Positions 51,986 to 63,086 of a DNA stretch of 64,000 nt are shown here, piece by piece. The stretch covers positions 1,984,001-2,048,000 of the forward strand of contig JBLDXI010000007.1 of assembly GCA_047495785.1 (NCBI GenBank), written 5' to 3'. Below the pieces are notes generated by a model. That model searched no databases. It was not told the origin of the DNA and saw only the letters and a program-made list of their open reading frames with translations. The DNA comes from Lepidodermella squamata (lineage: Eukaryota > Gastrotricha). How positions within the stretch are numbered: position 1 is the stretch's first letter; every line of letters begins with the position of its first letter. The position numbers were made by a program, and so were the translations under genes.

Positions 51986-54285
51986 ATGGCTTATTGGAAA
52001 ACGCTTTTCGGTGGTAAATTGAATTATGAAGCGATTGAATTTGAGGACATAATTCCTAATCCCATCGATACACCAGAAAATTTGGCCGCTGTATCGAAGA
52101 TAGAAAACGCGAATGTGATATATACGCACGTCCACATAACGCTCAGTAGGTGCTTCAACTTTCATTTTCCTTTATTTGAAATATATCGATTTTCCTTTCA
52201 GGTGATCAAATTTATGGTGATTCCGTCAAATTAGACCGTCAGCTCGAGGCTGAAGATGTTCGTGAAGTTGGCAATGAGCACTATCGTAAGAAAAACTTGA
52301 AAGAAGCCATCGCTAACTACCACAAGGCGATTAGCATCGACCCTTACGAGGTGAAAAATTACTCAAATATCGGAATAGCCTACATAAACGACGGCTGCCC
52401 TGAAGAGGCGTCGTGTTTCCTGAGTGTTGGCGCTGATATGGACTTGCATGGCTCGGTGAAGCTGCAGTTGCTGACCATAAGAGCTTATTGCGAATTGGGC
52501 CGAGGTGACGAGGCTCGTTTCCACTACGAGCACAGCCATCACCTTATCCCTGAAAAGGACAAAGCTTTCTATAAAAGCGAGACAAACCGGCTGATCGATT
52601 CGATTCCTTCCTCGAAGCTTATCAAAGCGAAAATCGAAGAATTGGACGAACTCGAGCGAAGATTGACGACGGAGGGTGAACGATCGGCTGAGGTGTATTT
52701 AGCGCTTGAAATGACGTATTTCTACATGGCTAATGCCGACATTGACGATAGTATACTACAACGTTGGTATTGCTTAATCCCTCAAATGGCGATGAAAACG
52801 CCTTATATCCGCGAATTTATGGAAGAACCGATGCCTGTTATCAGCAAAATGACCCAGGGCGAGGCTCGTTTTGTCGCATCGTACTTGAACGTGATCGAAA
52901 GTTTTTTCAGCGAAAACATGGATATCTTACTATCGATAACGCCTCTGGGCATAACTCTGGCAAAATTGGCGTTCAGTGCGACTAATTTTCACAGTTATCA
53001 AGAAATCTTCCCCAAAATTGGCCACAGTTTCGCGGTTGGAATTCTCGTCGGAGGTCTTTTGCCTGTACTGAACAACATTTTGGCCGATGAAAAATTGCGA
53101 AATTCTTACATCAAAGATACCCCGCCTTTCAACGATCTGTCCTTCTACGCTCATCTCATGAGTTTTCACATCGCGGCTTATGACGTGCGAAATTCGCCGA
53201 ATACCAACAAGTACAACAAGCAAATCACGTCTGTGCTATGCGAACCGTGGTTTCTCGATAGTTTGGAACTGATGAAACCTGAAAAGCTCGAGCATGCAAT
53301 ATCGCTGCTAGCTACCCTCAGCTCTCTGTATCTGGTGTCGAGGTCTGAAATGATGAGGATGACCATGCCTATTTACGAGTCTTTCCTACCGTTTTGGCTC
53401 GCCGCGTCGGAACGGCCGAATTTAAGGAGGATTCTAGCGGCTCGGCCTGGTGTTTGGCACCACGTTGCGACTCGATTGAAATACGCTGTGAATTACTATT
53501 GGGCGGAAACTAGAGTGGCCAAAGAACATCTGAAGCAAACTTTGACACTAGCCCTGAATCTTTCATCTGAAGGTGGTGTCGATTTGAATGAAATTTTAAC
53601 CGACTCGAATCTTCTTGGCCGTCTCGCGAAGCATTTGGCGGCTGTTTTTGTGGATGAAGATATAAGAAAGTCGAAATCTCACGTCGGGGATGCTGTGAAA
53701 ATCATCAGAAATCTCAGCGAGAAGTGTCAAGATTTCGCTAAAGTTTCCCTGCAATTGGAGTCTTGTGATGTTCTGAAGAAAATATCCTCCCTAATTTCAC
53801 ATCGCGTGCATGAAAAGGACGCTTTGGCCTGCTTCGCTGCTTTGATGAAACACGCAGATTCGAACGCGCTGGTAAAGTTGTTGAATTTACCAAAATTGAA
53901 GGACTTTTTGAAGAATCTCATCACCCGATCAATCGAAGCTGACTCTTTTATCGATGTCGAATTTTTGTTGGCAATTTTGGCTAAAACCTGTTCCTCGATT
54001 CTGGAAGTTCCGGATGATCGTGTGAAAGACATGATTGTTGCTAATACTCCGCTTCTGGTCAATCTTGCCAGCCGAATTTTGGCTAAAACTGGGTTGAAAG
54101 ATGATCTGCTCATTAAGGCAATCGAACTATTGGCTGATTGGTCGAGAATCGATGCCAGTTTGTTTGAAAAATGCCGGCTTATTGATAATTATGGTTCCCT
54201 TCTGAACTCAATCAAAGAAATTCGCGTTGATGAGACCTACTCTGACAATAAGCTACTCGTTCAGTTTTGTGAAAAATTCGATTAG
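51986..54285 (+). CDS. TPR-family protein 9 (747 aa, 2 exons)
   Basis: Exons 51986-52145 and 52202-54285, phase-1 intron of 56 nt. The N-terminal motif is KTLFGGKLNYEAIEFED (residues 5-21) plus PIDTPENL. TPRs at about 72-175: VREVGNEHYRKKNLKEAI, YSNIGIAYINDGCPEEAS. The helical region has DTPPFNDLSFYAHLM, SVLCEPWFLDSLEL and RPGVWHHVATRLKYA. Very similar to protein 10 throughout, so the two are a recent duplicate pair. Intergenic distance to gene 8 is 260 nt. Confidence 0.88.
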
Positions 54286-54649
54286 AATGAATAGAGTGTG
54301 ATTTTCGGTACTTGATCCAAGCAGTCATGAACTGTTCAATTGAAAAAATGAATGGAAAAAGTTATCAAGTGCGCACTGCGCACGCGTTTTTTGGCACGCG
54401 ACTAGCTAGCTGGCGCGTTACGTAATATGGCCATGCTTAATTATCTATATCGATTCGCTATTTCTCTTCTTATTTCGAATTATGCATTTCCGGGCTAACT
54501 TTCATTCTGCGATTCACGCCCTATTTGTTGTGAGCATGCTCGATGGTATTTTGGATTCAAACTTCCACCTTAATATCTCATGTGGAATTGTGCAATATAT
54601 TCTAAACGGCTTTGTATTTGTAGGTTTGATTATTTTTTCTATCACATCA
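54286..54649. other. Intergenic spacer
   Basis: About 360 nt. A GCGCAC-rich patch lies near 54370-54420, and an acceptor-like TATTTGTAG lies about 27 nt before the next ATG. Confidence 0.4.
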
Positions 54650-57600
54650 ATGAATACTTGGGCTGTATTATTTGGTGGAAAATTGGACTACGAAGCGATT
54701 GCAACCGATATTGAAGTGCCTCCGCCAGTCGATTCGCCGCCGAATCTGGAGCTGTTATCCACTATTGAGACTGGTGACAGCGTGTATTCGTCTCATACCA
54801 AGCTTTGTGAGTTTCCTAATTTTTTTCAATGGTTACACAATGGCGGATCTTACTCCTCGCCTGATAAAATCTCTGAGAATTTTTTCAATGACGATTTGTT
54901 ATTAGTTTTCAATCCGTCGGGGAAGAGCCCGCACTTTGGTGATTTTCGAAAACCTAGTAGTACGTGAATAAAAATGTTTTCCTTGATCGTGAAAAAATCC
55001 ACACACGTACATATTTCTTATCTAGTCCACTCACGTTTAGAGTATAATTTCAACGAATTTCTTGATGTTGACCCTTGTAGCCGGGGATATCCTACGATTG
55101 CAACCCGCAACCGGTTGCGGGCTGCCTAGGGGTTGTGTGGGAACAGACATAAACCATAAGTTGAGCCTAATAACGGAACGGATAAGGCCAAACTCCAGCA
55201 GTCCTGCGAGAAAAAGGAAACCACTAAACCGATTAAACTTCTTTCTTGCCTTTGAGGACTCGCATCTTTGCTTGAGAAATTATCAGTACTACAGCCATGC
55301 AAATGTATGGGTACAATTCGTAATTCTTGAATATAGACGGAGAGATAACCCAAGGAGAGAACTGGGTGGTTGGTGGCCCAATCCATGCATAAGTGTTGCA
55401 GATATTTTGTAAAAATCCTTAAGGTTAAGAAATAATATATTATAACATCGTTCCAGTCGCGGACACATTGATCTAGCTCGAGACGTGGTACCGCTGCATA
55501 CTTGTAGTCCGTGAATTGTCGACACCGTTTCTTCACAGTTCATTGATTTCGTCCATTTCGATGTCATTGTCATGGGCGGCGATGGCGGCGATTTGATTTA
55601 AACGGCACTGCCCGCGGCAGCCGCACTGCGGATTGCAGTGTTTTCCCGGGTGGCGCAACCGCACAGCAGCTCGCGTCTGCATTGGCAAGTGTGTCGAGCA
55701 TAATAATCGAGATGTTCGCGGGGAATAATACCATCAGCAATGCATCCAAGTAAATCAAGCTTCAAATCCAAGGAATCCCCGCAACCGGGGGCAACCGGGG
55801 ATCCAACCAACCTACAACGCCTGCGATCCGGCTCGATTGTTTGACCGCCATCCTTTATCTTCTTTGTTAAATTGTACTCCAAAAATTTCTTTCCAACTGA
55901 TAGCGCCTTTTTGATCAATTCCTTACAAACAGGAATAACGGCGAGACTAACAGCCCTTGTTGGCCGCTCAGATTCAATATCGTACTTAGCTTGAAGTGAA
56001 TAAGTGATGGTCCATCTCTTGGATTTAGGCTCAACGGATACGTAACGGCAGATCCGTCTGAGCTGGTCATCCAGACTTGCGTTTTTCGATAATCGTCACA
56101 GATCTGTGTAATACTCGCGTCTTCGAATTTTAAGTAGCATTTGAGCTTTTGACAACGCAGCTGATTTCTGTAAACAGGATTTCGGCGCTCAGATACCTGG
56201 GCCATTCTTACTCGAATGCAAGGTGCCATCTTATAAATGAGGCAAACAGTTGCGGTGATTAGAACGGCTAAAACAACAATAATAACGAAAATAAATATCC
56301 AGTTTGCCAGGAAACCAGCCTCCAGCGACAAATCCGAATGGAGAGCACAAAATTGCAATTATCGGTAATTGACGCGCGGCACTTCAGGATGTTGATAGGC
56401 GATAGGCAGTACCAAACACTTTTCTTCCGTTTTCTGGAATAGCTATAACGGAACTGTTCTTCTTCAGATCGTAAGTGTCGAAAATTGCGCGATGGTGCGC
56501 CGAAAATGAAGAACTTCACGATTGTATTATTCACCATTTGCTGAGCTCGAGCTCGAGCTTTTAATGCGCGAATGCTCGCAGCATTAACAGCTTCCAGTTC
56601 AGCAATTTTTCTCATCAACTTGGCGTCATTATGGCCGGTGGATGATGACTTTTTCATTGCCATGATTGCTTCCATGTTAGAATTCATCTTTTGCAGCATC
56701 TTTTGCTGCTCGAGCTCGATTCGAGAAGCAAAAGCTGAGGTATCGAAAAATAATAAATTTTATGAGACCGATTGAGACCGAAGAGGTGGCGACGACTACG
56801 TCGAACATATTGGCAAATCGCAGGACAGCATTTTGCCGTTCTATGAATCGAGTTTCACAAACGTTGATCAGTCGATCAACATCACTAGCTGTTTTAAGTG
56901 GCTCTACCTCCGCCTTGAAAATTTAAAGTCTCGCAGCTGATCCCATTACGAAATTAATTACTTGCTCCATCATAGCGAAAATGTTCTGAAAAGCTCGAAC
57001 CAAGCTCGCAGACGACGCAGCCGTTCATCAGAGCGGGTTTATTTTACCCGTGGTATTTTCGTGAATAATTGTGTGGAACTTTTTATCGTAGATGAATGCT
57101 CATAGGCGTCTATTTTCGTATGACACAACACCAATTTGCTATGTTGCTGTGTATTGATCACGCGATTTCCGCGCTCAATTGATGAAGTGCACAAGGCGTC
57201 AAGGTTTTCAACCACCTCGCGAACAATTCGTTGGAAAGCAACTGTTCTAATGAGAAACTCTTCAATGCTGCACTCGATTGAAGACAACCCACAACCACAA
57301 AATGTGAGAGGTCGAGGCCAGCAGCCAGATGGCAGTTATCGTGGGAGCCCATCATTTGCAAAGTATAAATTACAAAATTGTGAGAGATAGCGAGTAGTTT
57401 TCCGAGAGCGATGATTTCATCACGTGATTCCAGATGAATTTCGTTATTTTCAATTTTTCAATCAGATCCATTTTCGTTATCACGGTATACGAGCAAGTTT
57501 TTGCGGTGGAAGTCGTCATCTCAATGTTCTCTAAAATGAGATAAAATCGAATTTTTAACTAAGCCATGATCACGAGTAATGAAAATTGGTTTTTATGCAT

Positions 57601-60600
57601 TTTTTAACAGTAAAAATAAGTTCTATAAAAGGAACTGTCGGTGTTCAGCCAGAAGGGCATGAGAATATAACGAACTATTCCCAAGTACAGGTTTTGCAAC
57701 CGGCGCATTTTCAGTTGGATCGAGATTTGGCATATCAAGAAGGCAAGCCCAGGCTTTAACGCCGTGGTCCACCACCGCCTGGCAGACTGGCGCCAACTAT
57801 CGTCCGTCCTGGCTTCATAATTGCCGTTCGGATAAACAGTTTTTCCGCTGCATCTTACGCCGGGAATTAGACGAAATGGGCATGGCCAGTAGCCACCATG
57901 ACTCTTCTGTTCGAAAATCATATCACGAGCAGGGCTGTCAAAAATCCCAACGTCATGTCGAACTTTGACAATGGCCCCGTTTGCAAGACGGACGCCTACG
58001 TTCCAGAGTCTAGTCATGTCGTGAACGAAAGGTCTCAGTACACAAGAAGGGGTGCGTGATTCCAATCCATGCCATCGCCAGAAATGGTATCGACACCCCA
58101 GGAAACCGGCAAATCGGCAGCCATGTGTTGCGGCCGTAGGGAGTAAACCCGTCAAAAAACCATCGCAGTCGCAGTTCGGTTACAACTCGATTGACCCACA
58201 AAGACCCACAAAGAGAGACTAATCAGTGGTTTTGCAGCTCAATTATTCTACCCGTGGTACCTTCGTGAATAATTTTATGAAATTGTTCATAATGACTAAA
58301 CGCGCATAGGCGCCTATTTTCGAACTTCATAACGTCGAACGCAGTAACAACGCCAGTTTGCTACATCGACATTGCCTCGCGGACGCGCTTGAGAACGCGA
58401 TGGCCGCGCTTGATTGAAGACATGCACGTGGCGAGAGGTCAAGGCCAGCAGCCAAATAGCAGTGGAAAAACACACGAAATTAGTTGAACACACGAAAATA
58501 ATAGTAAGGATAGAAGAGAATTGTTCATTAATTGCGCGACGGCGCTCAGTGAAAACTGGTTCACCCTCGAGCGAAGTGATGATCGCTCGCTTCTCAACCC
58601 GAGTAGTCAAGCATTTACGTTGGAACCGATGTACAGGCAGCAGAATTTCAGGTTTTGTCTTGAAACCCTAAAACGAGTGTGTACTTGTCCTTTAAATTTT
58701 AAATTTTTTCCATATTTCTCTATAAATAATGTTTATTTTTAGGCGATGAAATTTACGGAGGCAAAACTAAAGCAAGTCGAATCGCTGAAAGCGAGTCTCT
58801 GCGCGAATCCGGCAACGAACACTTCCGCAATAAAAACTACAAAGAAGCGATCGAATGCTATCAAAAAGCTATTGTTCTGAACCCTGTCGAGCTGAAAAAT
58901 TACACAAATATCGGAATTGCCTACATCAACCAGGGTCTATTCGAGGAAGCGCTCTGCTATCTAAGCTGCGGTTCTGATATCGACAGGACCGGTTCCGTCA
59001 AGATGAACCTACTCATCATCCGAGCTCATTGCGAACTAGGTCGAGTCGACGAAGCTGTCTTTCAGTTGAAAAATAGCTTGGAAGATATTCCAATGGGTGA
59101 GAGGTCTTTCTATCGCCAAGAGGCTGAAAAATTCATCAAATCAGTTCCAAATGACAAGAAAATAGAAGGTAGTACTGCTGAGTTGGATGAAATCGAAAAG
59201 CGCCTCCTATCTCCCGGCGAAAGGTCGGCCGAAGTTTACCTGGCCCTGATGTCAACCTATCTAACCATGGTGATGGACGAAAAGTTCAACGCCTTTGATC
59301 GTTGGTGCGTATGCCTCGTGAAAATGATGCAGAGAGCACCGTACATCAGCGATTTTCTGCGAGACCCCGAGACTCGAGGCGCTGAAATGACCCCAGGCGC
59401 AGCTCGGTTCATCTCGTCGTATTTCACGCTAGTCGACTCGTTTTTCACTCGTGATGATGGGACTAAGCAATTTCTGGCCGAAGAAGCGCCGCTCGGTAAA
59501 GCTCTATTCAAAATAGCGTATTGCTCGACTAAATTTGAAACATACGAGAAATGCTATCCGAAAATTGGGTTCAGCCTTACTGGTTCTGTTTTTGTCGGAA
59601 GTTTTGTCCCGATTTTGTCCTCCCTCCTAACTGCGAATGCAGTTAGGAATGGATACTTGAAAAATACCCCACCTTTCAACGATTTGTCATTCTACGTCCA
59701 TTTAATGGCAAATTACATCGCGGCGTATGATACTAGAAATTCGCCTGATACCGAAAAATTCAACCGAAATATTACGAGTATACTATGCGAGCCTTGGTTT
59801 CTTGAAAAATTGGAGTCGATGCCACGTGATAAATTGGACCATGCCTTGTCTCTTCTCGCTGCAATCAGCACGATTTTTATGAATTCAAGGCACGAAATGT
59901 TGAGGTCGCAACAGCCTCCGTTTGCTTCGTATCTACCTTTTTGGATCGCAATGTCCGAGCGGCCGAATTTGAGACTGGTTTTAGCGGCTCGTCCTGGTGT
60001 TTGGCATCATGTAGCCGCCAGATTGGCCTACGCCACGACTAATTTTTCGGAATATTCGCCATTCAGCAAGGAACATTTGAAGGAAACGTTAACTCTACTC
60101 GCGAATTTGACGGTGGAACAAATCGATCTTGACGAAATTGTGGCCAATACGGCGTCATTGGAGCGTTTGCGGAGGGGTTTGGCGGCTGTTTTGTGTAACA
60201 AGGATCTGAGATTAAAGTCTAATACTAAAAATGCATTGGTGATTGCCAAAAATCTGAGTGAGATGAATTCGATTTTTCCGAAAATCTTTCTGGCTGTTGA
60301 TGAGCCGATATTGTCGAGAATTTCTACTCTCTGCTTGAACAAGGAGTTCGAAAATGTCGCTTTTCCTTGTTTTGTGGTTTTGACGAATTCGACGTATTCG
60401 AAAAAAATTGTCAAATTTTTGAAGTTAGCGAAATCTGAAGATTTCGTTAAAAATTTATCAGCGCGTTCTATGGAGATGAATACGAGCCTTGATTTCGAAT
60501 CAGTAATAATCGTTTTCAAGAAGTTTATTTCATCGGCTTTGGAGCTTTCTGACGATGAGGCGAAAAATCGAATCAAATCGAATTCTGAGAGTTTCGTGAA

Positions 60601-60820
60601 TCTGGTCGCTCATTTGTTGACGCAATCGGCAATCAAAAGTGATATTCTTTATTCTGCGATGGAAATGTTGACCGAAGCATCTAATATCGATGCTAGCATG
60701 ATCGATAAATGTCGATCGATCGCCAACCATGGCTCTTTCCTCAATTTGGCGAAGGAAATTCGAGCTGATTCTGAAAACGCTGCGAAGACAAATTTGCTCA
60801 ATTTTTGTGCCAATTTTTGA
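54650..60820 (+). CDS. TPR-family protein 10 (744 aa, 2 exons, 3.9 kb intron)
   Basis: Exons 54650-54806 (157 nt) and 58743-60820. The phase-1 junction restores SSHTKL-C-DEIYGGKTKASR, matching protein 9 (DQIYGDSVKLDR) without gaps. N-terminal motif: VLFGGKLDYEAI and PPPVDSPPNL. TPRs at about 71-175: LRESGNEHFRNKNYKEAI, YTNIGIAYINQGLFEEAL. Signatures NTPPFNDLSFYVHLM, SILCEPWFLEKLES and RPGVWHHVAARLAYA. The sister gene has a 56 nt intron at the same place, so about 3.9 kb has been inserted here since they diverged. The start after TATTTGTAG is preferred to an upstream in-frame ATG (54482). Confidence 0.85.
55104..55121. repeat. 18-bp perfect palindrome
   Basis: CCCGCAACCGGTTGCGGG. A related tandem GCAACCGGGG x2 occurs at 55781-55800 in the same intron. 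Confidence 0.8.
55915..56699 (-). pseudogene. Coiled-coil plus TM ORF pair, possibly envelope-like remnant
   Basis: Two overlapping minus-strand ORFs in different frames. 56699-56268 starts with an Ala/Lys-rich amphipathic, coiled-coil-like segment (MRKIAELEAVNAASIRALKA). 56358-55915 has a strong TM helix (WIFIFVIIVVLAVLITATVC), then a basic tail. Ectodomain coil, TM and basic tail in this order resemble the end of an element-encoded membrane glycoprotein, but no family motif confirms it. A frameshift separates the parts. Confidence 0.3.
57046..57336. repeat. Diverged direct repeat, left copy
   Basis: Shares ACCCGTGGTA-YTTCGTGAATAATT, CATAGGCG-CTATTTTCG, TTTGCTA and GAGGTC-AGGCCAGCAGCC blocks in order with 58250-58463, about 65-70% overall. 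The pair brackets the tnp2-like transposase remnant. Confidence 0.7.
57604..58201 (-). pseudogene. CACTA-type (tnp2-like) transposase remnant, frameshifted
   Basis: Two overlapping frames. The first (58201-58010) reads LRWFFDGFTPYGRNTWLPI. The second (58155-57604) reads GIFDSPARDMIFEQKSHGGY and WPCPFRLIPGVRC, then KTVYP. Together they follow the tnp2 order: D-G-x-P...WPI, then D-[AS]-PAR...K-x-H-x-GY-x-C...VYP. The overlap implies a frameshift. Both putative catalytic Asp contexts survive, but the ORF is a short internal piece. Antisense in the intron of TPR gene 10. Confidence 0.55.
58250..58463. repeat. Diverged direct repeat, right copy
   Basis: Partner of 57046-57336, about 1.2 kb away. 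Confidence 0.7.
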
Positions 60821-60989
60821 TTGAATAATTGTTGTTAAGGATTTTAATTTGCGTTTCATTGTTGAATATACGATTTGCGATACAGATATCCATAATTCGT
60901 GAAGATGTTATCCAACTCGTGATAATTTGAAAAATAACATTCCTAATACTGAAATTCAATCAACATATTAAAAACGTTCACTCGGGTTA

Positions 60990-60997
60990 CTTTTTAG
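60990..60997 (+). promoter_or_regulatory. Possible trans-splice acceptor before TPR gene 11
   Basis: CTTTTTAG lies only 4 nt before the ATG at 61002, the clearest acceptor-plus-ATG arrangement in the window. Confidence 0.5.
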
Positions 60998-61001
60998 AGA
61001 A

Positions 61002-62772
61002 ATGGCTGAAATGAATGTTTTCAATACTCTCTTTGGTGAAAGTTTTGTTTACGAGACTGCCGCAAATGGCGAAAATTCAACTGTACCCGTGGATGGGCCT
61101 GAACATTTGAACTTCATATCAACGATTACGTCTTCTTCGGCAGTCAGCGATTTGAATATTCGGATAGGTTTGTAAATATTTCGTTATTTTTTGTAATTTA
61201 AACGGGTTTAATTTTCAAGGTCTTGATTTGGCTGGAGGAAGGTCCAAGTACGAGAGGCAAATTGATGGCGCGAAACTGAGAGAAGAAGGCAATGAGCTAT
61301 TCAAGGCGGAAAAACACGTCGAAGCCATCGAAATTTACAAGAAAGCTCTCGCATCAGATCCTTACGACGTTCGAATCTACAACAACATGGCCATTTGCTA
61401 CATTCATCTCGGCCTGGACGAAGAAGCATTCGCAATCTGCCAACAAGCCCTGGAAGTCGATCTTCAATCGCCGAAGTTACCTTTGCTCCTTGCCCAGGCA
61501 AAATGTAACCTCGGACTCGCCGGCATTGTTCCTCGCGAGTTGGACAACGAAGCCGCTTCAATGCAAGAACGCGATATTTATCGAAAGGAAATCGAGAAAA
61601 TGATTAAGGCGGTTCCGGAATATAACCGGAGAAAATTTGATGAGGCGTTTCTAACTGAAATCGAGCAGCGTTTGTTGAAAGAAGGCGAAAGGTCCGCCGA
61701 GGTTTATTTTTTCCTACTCCATGTCTTTTTCGGTATTACCCTTTATCGATTGAAAAATCACGGGTTTTCTCATTACTTGGAGGTTATATGCAAATGCATG
61801 GGTAATACGCCGTATTTGAAGCAGTTTTTGACCGATCCGAAGGGCCATTTCAAGAAAATGTCCGGGGCCGAAGTACTCCTTGTCACTACCTATTTCCAGC
61901 AATTTCAAATGCCGATCGAGTTCAACAAATCAATTGCTGAGACCTTTGTCGAGCCGGAATTTATTCGAAAAATGATGGTAAATTTAGCGTATGCCGTGAC
62001 TGATAAATCGAATGTTCAAGACCATTTCACGCGGCTGGGCGCTTCGTATGTCGTCGGCGGGTTTTTCGGCCCGTTTGTCAGCATGCTGTCCACCTTAATC
62101 AAGAACGAAAAGGTTCGAGGTGGCTTCATCAAATCGACCGCGCCTTTCAATGAATTTTCATTCTATGTCCATTTGATGGCGATGTATTTCGCGATTTATG
62201 ACACGAAAGAATCGTCGCCTTGTGAAGAATTTACTCATGCTTTTACGCAATTGATGTGTGAACCTTGGTTCATTGAAAAATTCGAAAATTCGGGCCGAAG
62301 CAATATTAATCATGCTTTATCTATGCTATCCTGCATTAGTTCGCTTCTTCTTCAGAGTCGAATTGAGGTGAATCGACTTCAAAAAGCGCCTTATGCGTCT
62401 TTCCACCGAGTTTGGATGAAATTATCTGAAAATTCGAAAATTCGCGTTGAGATGGCTGACCGTCCTGGCGTTTGGCTTCACCTCATTTCTCGCCTTGGTT
62501 ATTCGGCTAAGCACATTTCGCTGTACAACACGGTTTCGCATCATCGCAGCCACCTTGAAGACACTCTGTTGGTTTTGAAAAATATTTCTCAACCGGAAAT
62601 TATTGCTATTGGCGATGCGCCTGGTGCTCGTGACAGCCTTGAAGAATCTCTGACTGTTCTGCTCAATTTCAAATGTGCCAATACGGAAGTGAAAATTTAT
62701 TTTGACAATATTGTTAAACTTGCGACTGAGTTGAAATCTCGTTTATTTGAATCATCAGCTGGTGCTGTTTAA
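61002..62772 (+). CDS. TPR-family protein 11 (572 aa, 2 exons, short C-terminus)
   Basis: Exons 61002-61167 and 61220-62772, phase-1 intron of 52 nt. N-terminal motif NTLFGESFVYETAA and VPVDGPEHL. TPRs at about 74-175: LREEGNELFKAEKHVEAI, YNNMAICYIHLGLDEEAF. Signatures GASYVVGGFFGPFVSML, TAPFNEFSFYVHLM, LMCEPWFIEKFEN and RPGVWLHLISRLGYS. It ends about 170 residues earlier than siblings, losing the distal helical repeats. The downstream 68 nt before gene 12 leave no room for the missing part, so this is a real truncation. The domain pattern is closest to protein 8. Confidence 0.88.
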
Positions 62773-62840
62773 ATTTTTTCTGACAATATTTTCCGGCTAT
62801 GATTTATTTTCTATTTTTTTCGATAGATTTTTTATTCGGA

Positions 62841-62997
62841 ATGGATTATTTGGCTACGTTGTACGGACCAGTTTTTGACTATGAGGCTATTGTGAAGGAG
62901 AAAATCGTCCGCCCGCCGGTTGATACCACTGATAATTTGAAGCTGATTTCCAAAGTCGACTGTGCGAATGAAGTCAACGATTTCAACACCCATACAT
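62841..62997 (+). CDS. TPR-family protein 12, first exon only (cut by right edge)
   Basis: 157 nt exon encoding MDYLATLYGPVFDYEAI and RPPVDTTDNL, then a phase-1 donor (ACAT|gtgagt), the same size and phase as exon 1 of genes 8 and 10. LYG replaces LFG. The start after TTTTTTTCGATAG is preferred to an upstream in-frame ATG (62799). The TPR exon must lie beyond 64000. Only 68 nt separate it from the stop of gene 11. Confidence 0.75.
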
Positions 62998-63086
62998 GTG
63001 AGTTGCCATTTTTTATAACTTTTCCGATGTTTTGCGATTCCTCTCTTGATCACTATAAGGTTGTACTCTTTAAATATGAGATTTTA

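Noticed and set aside
54482-54649. 56-residue N-terminal extension of TPR protein 10 from ATG 54482
   Set aside because: Hydrophobic extension absent in siblings. An acceptor-like TATTTGTAG and the aligned LFG start at 54650 favour the shorter form.
2387-60820. Calling the family UNC-45 because of TPR plus long helical region
   Set aside because: TPR resemblance is generic to Hsp co-chaperones. I could not see UCS-domain signatures in the C-terminal region, so the name would overclaim.
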